Shown one piece after another: positions 48,362 through 55,949 of a DNA stretch of 64,000 nucleotides. This stretch comes from Aradus depressus (Eukaryota; Arthropoda; Insecta; Hemiptera; Aradidae): NCBI GenBank assembly GCA_963662175.1, contig OY759214.1:5332001-5396000 (forward strand), written 5' to 3'. Position numbers and translations under genes: made by a program. The notes under the pieces were generated by a model. That model worked only from the letters and a program-made list of their open reading frames with translations, did no database searches and was not told the origin of the DNA. The number at the start of each line of letters is the position of its first letter. Within the stretch, counting starts at the first letter, position 1.

Positions 48362-49202
48362 CATAGTGTCTACGCACAACTTTGTAAACACGGCCAGCTC
48401 TCTATAGTGGACTGTATTCGATAGTGCTGGTCCCGGGAGAAGACCAGCTTAACATAAATTGAGGCAACTCAGGACCAAAACATTGACCCTTAACATAAAT
48501 TGAGGCAAATTCTATTATTCTAATATTCTCTTGAACTAGGTACTTACAGATTGCAGTCTGCACCGTGGTCCAGTCGAATCTATAAGATACATAAGGTGGG
48601 GGAACACTGATATAATTGAACTACATATATTGCCTGGCCAGGCTATACAGAAAGAACAGGGCTTTACTATAACACTATGAGTGGCTATGACTCCACTAGA
48701 GATGGCATGTAAAACCGTACTCTTACACGATAGGCACACTTTGAGTAACCAGAACCTGATACAGAACGGGAAGACTGTCCTACACCCACAACTATTAGTT
48801 TGGTACTCCACTAGACTCACACAAACTTAAGACTAACACGCGAGAGTGGCTGGGTCAAGCTCATACGTTGACGCCGGGGCCGAAACTGAACACGAGAACG
48901 ACCAGGGTCAACCACACACGTTGACGCCAGGGGCGAAACTGAACACGAGAACGACCAGGGTCAACCACACACGTTGACGCCGGGGCCGAAACTGAACACT
49001 AGAACGACCAGGGTCAACCACACACGTTGACGCCGGGGCCGAAACAACACGAGAACGACCAGGGTCAACCACACACGTTGACGCCGGGGCCGAAACTGAG
49101 ATGGCTAGGGTTGTACTCTGTACCCTAGGTGCAAAGGGTGGGGAGAAATTCACTATGTATTGCTCCGCCTTACCCATAGCAAAAGTAGGCCCAAACACAT
49201 AG
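48362..49202. mobile_element. Solo LTR (831 bp) inserted in satellite, with 5-bp target duplication CATAG
   Basis: The satellite linker AACATAGTAATAGG is split here. CATAG is present at 48362-48366 and again at 49198-49202. Between them lies 48367-49197, which starts TGTCTACGCAC and ends GGCCCAAACA. TGT...ACA termini plus a 5-bp target duplication are the hallmarks of an LTR retrotransposon LTR, and joining the flanks through one CATAG restores a normal monomer. No gag, pol or second LTR is present, so this looks like a solo LTR left by LTR-LTR recombination. It is GC-richer than the satellite and holds a direct repeat (48448-48467 and 48489-48508) and a 53-bp minisatellite. The family (BEL/Pao, Gypsy or Copia) and the orientation cannot be decided from the sequence. 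A non-autonomous element with similar ends is possible. Confidence 0.8.
48865..49100 (+). repeat. 53-bp minisatellite inside the solo LTR
   Basis: Five copies of a GC-rich unit begin with ACGTTGACGCC at 48865, 48918, 48971, 49024 and 49075; the spacing is 53, 53, 53 and 51 bp. The unit continues GGGGCCGAAACTGAACACGA and GAACGACCAGGGTCAACCACAC. Copy 2 has CCAGGGGCG in place of CCGGGGCCG, and copy 4 lacks two bases (GAAACAACAC). The repeat keeps a minus-strand frame open in part, which explains the 104-aa ORF there. That ORF runs across the LTR boundary and is not a gene. Confidence 0.9.
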
Positions 49203-49971
49203 TAATAGGATGTGTCATACAAAAAAATGTATTGTCACACACTTGCTAGTTCTGTTAAGTCAGAGAACACGCTCGATAAATAATAATAATAATAATATTT
49301 ACTTGAGTTGAATCATAACATAATAATAGGATGTGTCATACAAAAAATGTATTGTCACACACTTGCTAGTTCTGTTAAGTCACAGAACACGCCCGATAAA
49401 TAATAATAATAATAATATTTACTTGAGTGAATAATAACATAGTAATAGGATGTGTCATACAAAAAAGTGTATTGTCACACACTTGCTAGTTCTGTTAAGT
49501 CAGAGAACACCTCCGATAAATAATAATAATAATAAGAATATTTACTTGAGTGAATAATAACATAGTAATAGGATGTGTCATACAAAAAAATGTATTGTCA
49601 CACACTTGCTAGTTCTGTTAAGTCAGAGAACACGCCCGATAAATAATAATAATAATAATATTTACTTGAGTGAATAATAACATAGTAATAGGATGTGTCA
49701 TACAAAAAAAATGTATTGTCACACAGTTGCTAGTTCTGTTAAGTCAGAGAACACGCCCGATAAATAATAATAATAATAATATTTACTTGAGTGAATAATA
49801 ACATAGTAATAGGATGTGTCATACAAAAAAATGTATTGTCACACACTTGCTAGTTCTGTTAAGTCAGAGAACACGCCCGATAAATAATAATAATAATAAT
49901 ATTTACTTGAGTGAATAATAACATAGTAATAGGATGTGTCATACAAAAAAATGTATTGTCACACACTTGCT
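49198..49971 (+). repeat. Satellite array, right-hand remainder
   Basis: Between six and seven further monomers of the same satellite in the same orientation follow the solo LTR. They show private changes such as CACAGAACAC (49381), ACCTCCGATAAA (49509), AATAAGAATATTT (49531) and an extra A in the A-tract (49701-49710), so the array edge is more diverged than the interior. The last monomer stops within its core, after CACACACTTGCT near 49971, and unique sequence begins. No target duplication or other insertion scar is seen at this edge. Confidence 0.95.
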
Positions 49972-50025
49972 TGTTGTCACTTTACATAATCCATACTACT
50001 ATTTGTATTCACTATTTTTAAATAG

Positions 50026-50091
50026 AACACACTAAGTCTTGATGACTCGGCCAGTCCAGAAGAAATCTTAAGCCTTTCATGTGAGAAGAGA
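50026..50091 (+). CDS. Candidate exon A of a small multi-exon gene
   Basis: The interval is open for 22 codons, reading from NTLSLDDSASPEEIL to a Cys-containing end, SLSCEKR. It is preceded by a pyrimidine-rich tract and ATTTTTAAATAG (acceptor AG at 50024-50025) and followed by a GTATGT donor at 50092. It starts and ends in phase 0 and is compatible with exon B. There is no ATG or signal peptide, so if the gene is real at least one upstream exon lies left of here, beyond the satellite edge only 54 bp away. The acidic, helix-prone start with a PEE motif and a Cys weakly resembles the N-terminal part of insect odorant-binding-type proteins. This is a splice-signal prediction without transcript support; a chance open segment cannot be excluded. 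Confidence 0.4.
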
Positions 50092-50674
50092 GTATGTAGA
50101 TGTCTTTATAAATACAGAAATAACGTTAGTTCAAAAAAGACAACAGTTCTTGCATTTAGAAAAAGTTGTCGGTCTATCGCTGACAATGTACTTCCCAGAA
50201 ATTCGCTGAAAATGAACTAAGTCTATCTCCAATTTCCTGTATAAATAGAATTTACTAAAATTTAGAACATTCTATGAATTCTTATTGATCACATTTTACT
50301 GTACACGAACTGTTGGGATGATCTGTTAGTTATAACTTCATCTAAAACTAGCTTTTAGGTGAATAACAACATTAAAATATTTTTAAAACACAAAGAAAAC
50401 TATTTTTCAACACAAAACGACCGAAACAGGTTATTTGAATTAAAATAACCATATTTTAATTAAAACTCAATAAAAACAAATCTATTATTAAACTGAAAAA
50501 TAGTAACTGATTATTAAGTTTACCAAATGTAACTTATCCAACAATCGAACCGCCCCCAATCTGACTACTTGACTCCTCGATCCGGACCCCCGTCTGAGCA
50601 CCATTGTCTACATAATTTCATATGTAGAAATTTATGTTTCTCATAGTTTATTTCCATTATTTATTTATTTTCAG

Positions 50675-50716
50675 TCTTACTACTGGCAATATATGAAATA
50701 TGTGGGATACCTGGAG
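50675..50716 (+). CDS. Candidate exon B (42 nt) of the same gene
   Basis: Fourteen codons read SYYWQYMKYVGYLE between a strong acceptor (TTATTTATTTTCAG, AG at 50673-50674) and a GTAAAT donor at 50717. It starts and ends in phase 0, so A joins to B and B to C without breaking the frame. Joined to exon A it gives CEKRS followed by an aromatic helix. In classical odorant-binding proteins the second and third cysteines are three residues apart (C-x3-C); here the second position would be Ser (codon TCT, one base from TGT). That is either a divergent family member or a sign that the resemblance is fortuitous. Exons this small are easily missed by gene finders. Confidence 0.45.
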
Positions 50717-50880
50717 GTAAATACAAGTATAATACATGTTTTAGAAATTAAATAAATATACAGCGATATTTTGACAACTCTTAGAATAGTTTTTCCCAAA
50801 TTGCTGCTCTAGACAAAGTACAAAATTGAAAAATATATGCATATCGAATTAACAAGGCGGGAAAAAGACCCACTCATTTT

Positions 50881-51254
50881 CCATATATAGGTCACCTAGT
50901 AAGGTGGCACATATAGGTAACCTAGTAAGGTGCCATATATAGGTAACCTTGTAAGGTGCCATATATAGGTCACCTAATAAGGTGGCATATTTAGGTAACC
51001 TAGTAAGGTGGAATATATAGGTAAACTAGTAAGGTGCCATATATAGGTAACCTAGTAAGGTGGCATACTCGTATATAGGTAAACTAGTAAGGTGAAATAT
51101 ATAGGTAACCTAGTAAGGTGCCATATATAGGTAACCTAGTAAGGTGCCATATATAGGTAACCTAGTAAGGTGCCATATATAGGTATCCTAGGAAGGTGCC
51201 ATATATAGGTAACCAAGCAAGGTGCCATATATTGGTAACGTAGTAAGGTGCCAT
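50881..51254 (+). repeat. 26-bp minisatellite, 14 copies
   Basis: Fourteen copies of a unit close to CCATATATAGGTAACCTAGT followed by AAGGTG fill this interval in the intron between candidate exons B and C. Most units are 26 bp; one (near 51066-51080) has six extra bases, CTCGTA. Variants alternate CCATAT/GGCATAT at the start and AACC/AAAC in the middle. AGGTAACCT at its heart is a near-palindrome, and the CTAGTAAGGTG part repeats a donor-like AGGTAA on each unit. The array ends where CCATATAAATGC departs from consensus. It has no coding potential. Confidence 0.95.
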
Positions 51255-51409
51255 ATAAATGCTTAATGCGACTAGATATCAAATAATTGTTTTTTTTTGT
51301 TTGTTTGGAAATTTTAAGATTATATGGCTGCCATGTAGGGCTTTACTTTTACATCACGCTCTTCACTTTAACAGAGATTAATTGAATTTTGTTTTTATTT
51401 ACATTTCAG

Positions 51410-51563
51410 AATGATGGTCAACTCGATGTGCAAGCTGTCCTGATTAACTTATATTCTCTTATTGATATAAAAGAGGAAGAAGAAATAGAAAACATTAGGA
51501 AAAGCATTGTTGAGTGCACGACTGGAAGCAACAGTCAAACAGTCCCACCGGTAGAGACCAAAC
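51410..51563 (+). CDS. Candidate exon C, odorant-binding-protein-like segment
   Basis: This is the best exon in the window: 51 codons plus one base, between a canonical acceptor (TTTTTATTTACATTTCAG, AG at 51408-51409) and a consensus donor GTAAGT at 51564. It begins NDGQLDVQAVL, has an acidic helix EEEEIENIRKSIVEC and ends near SQTVPPVETK. The order xDGxLD, hydrophobic helix, charged helix, Cys is reminiscent of the region between the third and fourth cysteines of insect odorant/pheromone-binding proteins (PBP/GOBP family), which are small secreted carriers of hydrophobic ligands. Only one Cys is present, and the text after it does not match the usual C4-C5-C6 spacing, so the family call is tentative. 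The start is phase 0 and the end phase 1. Confidence 0.6.
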
Positions 51564-51806
51564 GTAAGTGTAGTCCCTAGCTTCAAGTTGAAAGGTTTTG
51601 ACCAAAACTCGCGACAGTGCGTGGCCGAGCATACGAGGTATAAAAAAGTCTTGTGAAAGTAATATCATGAGCGGGTTTCTTCGTTTCGTGTAAGTTGAGG
51701 GTAATTCTGAGAGTTGCTTTCTTATATCCAGTAATGCCCGTTTCAAATTAGAGAGAAATACATTGAATAAATAAACTAAAATATTAATATTAATGTAAAT
51801 AAAAAA

Positions 51807-52171
51807 AGAACTTAATTTGAGAGGGCGCCGGTAGCTGAGTGGTTTGCATGCATGCTTACTGAACTAAAGATAGCGGGTTCGTAACCCGGCCGAGGCCCTT
51901 ACTTTATTTTATCTGTGAGGTAAAATAAACTTAAGCACGCCGTTCTTCGGATGGGACGTTAAGCGACGGTTCCGAGCCTGTATGATGTCTGGTACTCGTC
52001 AAAGGCCCCTAAACTAGGTGATTAAAAATTTAGGGTAGGCAAAATGCAGAATTCCCATAGTTGAGTCGGGCTAATGTCCACCAAAGTGACGAAAGAGTCC
52101 CCTGGTAATAAGCGATATGACCTCTTAGTTAAATCCTGGGCATGAGTCTTAATAACTAACTAGAACTTAAT
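51807..52171 (+). mobile_element. tRNA-derived SINE, + strand, with 10-bp target duplication
   Basis: The head reads GGCGCCGGTAGCTGAGTGGTT, with a pol III box A (TAGCTGAGTGG, 51832-51842) and box B (GGTTCGTAACC, 51876-51886) spaced as in a tRNA. A body follows with GGGACGTTAAGCGACGG and TTTAGGGTAGG, and a tail with GAGTCGGGCTAATGTCCACC, GACGAAAGAG and GGGCATGAGTCTTAATAACTAA. AGAACTTAAT occurs just before the head (51807-51816) and just after the tail (52162-52171), a 10-bp target duplication that fixes the element at about 51817-52161. The tail matches the minus-strand SINE near 53.1 kb. The presence of target duplications argues for a full-length, fairly recent insertion in an intron. Confidence 0.85.
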
Positions 52172-52354
52172 AGTAAATAAAAATAGAACATATTAAACAA
52201 TACAATAAGAATATGTAAATAGATAAATGAGAATAATAATGTGAACAATTAAATAAATATATCTTAACTTAAATGATTTTATATTATAGAGGTAGATGTC
52301 ATTCAAATTTTGTAGACTGTATTGAGCAGTGTGGACATTTGATGATGCGGGGAA

Positions 52355-52412
52355 TTTATAATATTAATATTATATTATTTATTTATAATATTATATATTA
52401 TATAATATATAA
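52355..52412. repeat. AT-only palindromic low-complexity tract
   Basis: About 58 bp made almost wholly of A and T, with many ATAATATTAATATTAT and ATATTATATAATATATAA motifs that can fold back on themselves. It could extrude as a cruciform or simply be simple-sequence DNA. The surrounding 52172-53049 is AT-rich with no recognised repeat family and no supported exon. Confidence 0.6.
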
Positions 52413-53049
52413 TTCGGTTCAGCGCAAGAGGCGCTATACACAATTTAAAATAAAAACTATGAATAGCTCCAAGGTATTAATCAACGGTTGATCTGTTGCA
52501 AGAAGGCGTAATTAATATTTTTAAATTATGCCCCAACTCAAGTTACCTACACTCTTGTCAAGTTGAAATGACCAATTAATAAAAATATTTAAAAATGTTT
52601 TTCCTTTACTTTTGTTTATACAATTAGGGTGTAAATAGAAATATAATTATTTCAAATTTTGTTTAGGTGCTTTGATTTCGCACTTTAAACTTTTTTTATG
52701 TTTAGTATAATTTTTTTTTTATAATTCAAGTAATAAGTGAGATCTCTTTTGATACCCGTTGAAGAGATTTAGATTTAGATTTTGTTGCTGACCATTATAA
52801 AAAACAAGTTCCCTCACGCAACAAGTGTCATCTTTTATTATTTTGGTTATTTAATTTTTTTTCTTTCTTTGAGTATTGTTAGGTCCTTCAGACATATGGA
52901 TACCTCCCTTAGTATATACCTCCCTTTCTATTTTATTAATTTATTTATTACAATTTTAAACATTAACCACCATTAACACCATATGAACACTAGCATCTAA
53001 TTATTTTATTAATACAAGAAAGAACAACTATATCATGAAAAAGTATGAT

Positions 53050-53356
53050 GAGTTATTATGGCTAATGCCCGGCTTTAACTTCAAGGTCATATAGCCTACT
53101 ACCAGAGCGCTCTTTCGTCTCTCCGTTGGACATGAGCCCGAGTCCTAAATTTTTTTCACCTAGGGTAAAGGTCTTTAATGAGTATCTGACATCGGGAACA
53201 TCGTTTAACAATGTGTTGTTATTGGTTATTTACACAATAAGTCACGGGAGGGAGTTCTATCTATGAAATAAAACTTTGACGGACGGGATTCGAACCCACA
53301 ACTGTGATGAGACCATGCGACTAAAGCCCTACGATCTAGCCCGCTTGGCCCTAATC
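53050..53356 (-). mobile_element. tRNA-derived SINE, - strand, same tail family
   Basis: Read on the minus strand it starts near 53356 with a box A-like GGGCCAAGCGGG (53340-53351) and a box B GGTTCGAATCC (within 53285-53297) and runs to about 53050. The body has GATGTTCCCGATGTC and CTAGGTGAAAAAAATTTAGG; the tail has GGGCTCATGTCCAACGG, GACGAAAGAGCGC and GGGCATTAGCCATAATAACT. The tail lines up block by block with the plus-strand SINE at 51.8-52.2 kb, while the tRNA-like heads differ clearly. No convincing target duplication was found, so the ends are approximate. Confidence 0.75.
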
Positions 53357-53409
53357 TAGAAATACGTACAAATTATTATTATTCATTCTCCGATCAGTAA
53401 ATAACTTTT

Positions 53410-53507
53410 CTTACATCATGCTTGGAACAATCTCCGGACCGCCAACATTTCCACTTTTCTTACATCGTGCTTGGAACAATCTCCGGACCGCTAACATTTC
53501 CACTTTT
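53410..53507 (+). repeat. 49-bp tandem duplication
   Basis: CTTACATCATGCTTGGAACA and the following 29 bp are repeated immediately at 53459-53507, with two substitutions (CATCATG/CATCGTG, CCGCC/CCGCT). Two copies only. It lies in otherwise unremarkable intronic or intergenic AT-rich DNA. Confidence 0.9.
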
Positions 53508-54260
53508 TCTGTTTATTTAGTATTAGAAATACGTCATATTTTTTCTATTGTAATTCGTAAGAATATATACCTATTTATATACCTAGTTAATTGGTAAATA
53601 AAATTAAATGTTTATAATTTATATAATTAAATATTATATTTAGATATTTTACTCATATCGTGTCTTGCATTACATTATTTTGAACTAAATACTAGAGCAC
53701 CTTATTGTTCATTCCCTGGAGCGCCATACATTTGGTCCTGATCTGAGAATATTTCGAAGGGATTCATTAGGATAATTTTTAATAATGTTTCACTTTGACT
53801 AACCGCTTTCAATTATTTTTAACGTTCCTTGTTTGATGCAGTGATTTTTCTTTAATTTTGAGTTTTTAAAATCAGCTCCAATTTCGAAAATTCCCTATCC
53901 ACCTGCATGAGTCAAGCCAAGTTGGTTATTTTTCCGTTTGACTGTTATTCATTATCTTGCCGCGAGAATTATCCAACGTCCTTTTCATTAAATAATAGTT
54001 GCATGGTTCTATTAAAACATCATTGTAACATTTTTCGTGAAAACAAAGTACTAGGTGTCCTACCACTTCCTACGTTGCTTCTTGATTTTAATTGTTTTTC
54101 TTCTTCCATTTTCTGTTTTTTTAGTCTCAGCTCATGAATTATTTCTTCCTAAATAGTGTTTGTATTACGTGAGTCAATGAATTACTCTATTGATAGATCA
54201 GTGTTGCCAGCAAACCTTCTTCTTAATAACGTTTTTAAAGAAGACCCTCTTCTGAAGGCC
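53508..54260. other. AT-rich DNA with one isolated exon-like signal
   Basis: No repeat family is recognised here. At 54125-54168 a 44-nt segment sits between an excellent acceptor (TTTTCTGTTTTTTTAG) and an excellent donor (GTGAGT). It is open only in phase 0 (SQLMNYFFLNSVCI), which does not follow from exon C, so it is not included in the gene model. The 76-aa ORF at 53907-54137 has no recognisable feature. Confidence 0.4.
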
Positions 54261-54261
54261 A

Positions 54262-55075
54262 TGATTTGGCTAGCACAAAATACTTGAACTGCCGGTCGTT
54301 GGCTAGCACATACTGGCCGTTGCCTAGCACATACTGGCTGAGTTTCCGGCCGTTGGCTAGCACATACTGGCTGAGTCCCGGTCGTTGGCTAGCATATACT
54401 AGCTGAGCTGCCGGTCGTTGCCTAGCACATACCAGCTGCCGGTCGTTGGCTAGCACATACCAGCTGCCGGTCGTTGGCTAGCACATACTAGCTGAGCTGC
54501 CGGTCGTTGCCTAGCACATACTAGCTGCCGGTCGTTGGCGAGCACATACTGGCTGAGTTTCCGGCCGTTGGCTAGCACATACTGGCTGAGTACCGGTCGT
54601 TGGCTAGCATATACTAGCTGAGCTGCCGGTCGTTGCCTAGCACATACCAGCTGCCGGTCGTTGGCTAGCACATACTGGCTGAGTCCCGATCGTTGGCTAG
54701 CATATACTAGCTGAGCTGCCGGTCGTTGCCTAGCACTTACCAGCTGCCGGTCGTTGGCTAGCACATACCAGCTGCCGGTCGTTGGCTAGCACATACCAGC
54801 TGCCGGTCGTTGGCTAGCACATACTAGCTGAGCTGCCGGTCGTTGCCTAGCACATACTAGCTGCCGGTCGTTGGCTAGCACATACTGGCTGAGTTTCCGG
54901 CCGTTGGCTAGCACATACTGGCTGAGTCCCGGTCGTTGGCTAGCATATACTAACTGAGCTGCCGGTCGTTGGCTAGCACATACTGGCTGAGTTGCCAGCC
55001 CATGTCCAGCACATATAATGGAACTGTCTACCGTTGGCTAGCATATACTAGCAAGCTGTTGCCTAGTTCGTACTA
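54262..55075 (+). repeat. 24/30-bp minisatellite (CCGGTCGTTGGCTAGCACATAC), about 23-26 copies
   Basis: Units share CCGGTCGTTGGCTAGCACAT followed by ACTGGCTGAGTC, ACTAGCTGAGCTG or ACCAGCTG, giving mixed lengths near 24 and 30 bp. I count 23 clear CGTTG cores, with degenerate units at both ends (54262-54290 and 54990-55075). Longer patterns recur inside it, for example the GTTTCCGGCC units near 54350, 54560 and 54895. It is GC-richer than its surroundings. Because the unit lengths are multiples of three, the minus strand shows ORFs with a repeated LANDRQLVCARQRP-like text; these have no other coding sign and are treated as by-products. Confidence 0.95.
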
Positions 55076-55142
55076 GCTAACGTGCCTGAGTGACGAGTTT
55101 TTATTTCTTACTAAATCAATTTTGTTTTTTTTATCTTTCCAG

Positions 55143-55186
55143 CTCAAGTGATATTTTTCTGCTTGAAACGCTTGGAACCTGTAAAG
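55143..55186 (+). CDS. Candidate exon D (44 nt), weak
   Basis: A very strong acceptor (TTTTTTTTATCTTTCCAG, AG at 55141-55142) precedes 44 nt ending at a GTTTGT donor (55187). Entered in phase 1, as exon C requires, it reads QVIFFCLKRLEPVK after the split codon and leaves in phase 0. Alternative acceptors compatible with exon C exist at 55261 (reading SAFIQTSAAMKLLGSC) and 55688, so this choice is not unique. It has no recognisable domain. The support is splice-site quality and phase only. Confidence 0.25.
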
Positions 55187-55189
55187 GTT

Positions 55190-55949
55190 TGTCAAACTTA
55201 TTTTTGTTCGTTAGGATAAATAGTATTTGACGCACCCTTCCCCGGTGTAATTTTTTTCAGAAAGTGCATTTATACAAACTAGTGCAGCAATGAAGTTGTT
55301 AGGCAGTTGTGTAACTTTTGTGCATTTCTGGAACAAAGTTTGCGTCTTCTTACACTTGGGGGGAAAATCTAGACATAGGGCTCAACGATTGGAAAATGGC
55401 CGCCGTCTCTAAAAACATGATAAGTCCACTGGGCAGTTTCTTATTTCTCTACACGTTCCCTGACATTTTAAATTTTAATATGTTTTATTTCCTGTAGGCT
55501 TGTGGATACTGTATATATTTTTTCTGTTTCATATCAATATATATTTTTATGTATTTTTTCTGTTTTATATCAATATATATTTTTACTTTCCCAATTATAT
55601 GAAGTTTAAGGAAAGCTATGTAATCGGTCAGAAATTCATTGAGTTTATGCCGAGAGCGATGGTTATGTGACATACCTCTACAAATAGCTCTACATTTTAT
55701 TGAAATGATAAACAATATCATTATGAATTATCAAAATAAGTCATATGTATCCGAAATTATTTATGTGGAGGGTATAAAGGGGGGACAGGTAAGTGACATC
55801 ACTTCTGCAGCTTCAGAATCATTACAAGGTCCAGAGTTATAGCTAATTGTAATTTATGCCATAAAGAATGGGGTCAGTTCCTACAGCACATTCTCTATTA
55901 CCTCAAAGGTGAGAGATTAGCGAATCTATTTACCTCGGTGACTATACCA
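55190..55949. other. AT-rich DNA with alternative exon-like segments
   Basis: Two segments have splice-like borders compatible in phase with exon C: one starting at 55261 after AATTTTTTTCAG, and one at 55688-55788 ending at a consensus GTAAGT. They compete with candidate exon D, and none has a recognisable domain. A short imperfect duplication of a TTTTTCTGTTT(C/T)ATATCAAT motif with an ATATATTTTTA tail lies at 55518-55580. Nothing else is identified. Confidence 0.4.

Larger units (their letters stand above)
1..48366 (+). repeat. Satellite DNA array, ~120-bp monomer with built-in (TAA)n
   Basis: Roughly 400 head-to-tail monomers fill this stretch, all in one orientation, and the array continues off the left edge. 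A typical monomer (601-720 or 721-840, 120 bp; 841-957, 117 bp) begins AGGATGTGTCATAC, then an A7 tract, TGTATTGTCACACACTTGC, GTTCTGTTAAGTCAGAGAAC, ACGCCCGATAAA, a (TAA) run of about 3-9 units, and an AT-rich linker with ACTTGAGTGAATAATAACAT or the variant ACTTGAGTTGAATCATAACAT. The TAA run explains most of the length variation. Neighbouring monomers differ by a few recurrent substitutions that repeat at long range, showing higher-order amplification. The 75-aa minus-strand ORFs inside it cover two monomers and are by-products. Centromeric, pericentromeric or other heterochromatic satellite is the natural reading, but the sequence does not show which. Confidence 0.98.
49972..50880. other. Unique AT-rich DNA around candidate exons A and B
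   Basis: Apart from the two candidate exons this interval is low-complexity-leaning AT-rich sequence with no repeat family recognised. Short poly-A and poly-T stretches are scattered through it (for example 50370-50500). No promoter-like arrangement can be defended next to exon A. Confidence 0.5.

Noticed and set aside
1..48366. CRISPR-like array
   Set aside because: The conserved core alternates with variable stretches, but the spacers are TAA runs and linkers of the same family, unit length is too long and the context is eukaryotic.
48368..49196. DNA transposon with 7-bp duplication ACATAGT at the insert borders
   Set aside because: The same flanks can be read as a 7-bp duplication, but the ends then have no inverted repeats. 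The 5-bp CATAG reading gives canonical TGT...ACA termini, which is the better explanation.
48536..49222. Minus-strand ORFs of 94 and 104 aa in and across the solo LTR
   Set aside because: The 104-aa frame crosses the LTR/satellite boundary and is made of the 53-bp repeat. The 94-aa one has no recognised domain and lies in non-coding LTR sequence.
51823..51895. Functional tRNA gene
   Set aside because: Box A and box B are present, but the body continues into a SINE with target duplications and the box B deviates (GTTCGTAACC).
54235..54764. Minus-strand repetitive ORFs in the 24/30-bp minisatellite
   Set aside because: Unit lengths divisible by three hold a frame open. There is no start context, no splice structure and no domain.
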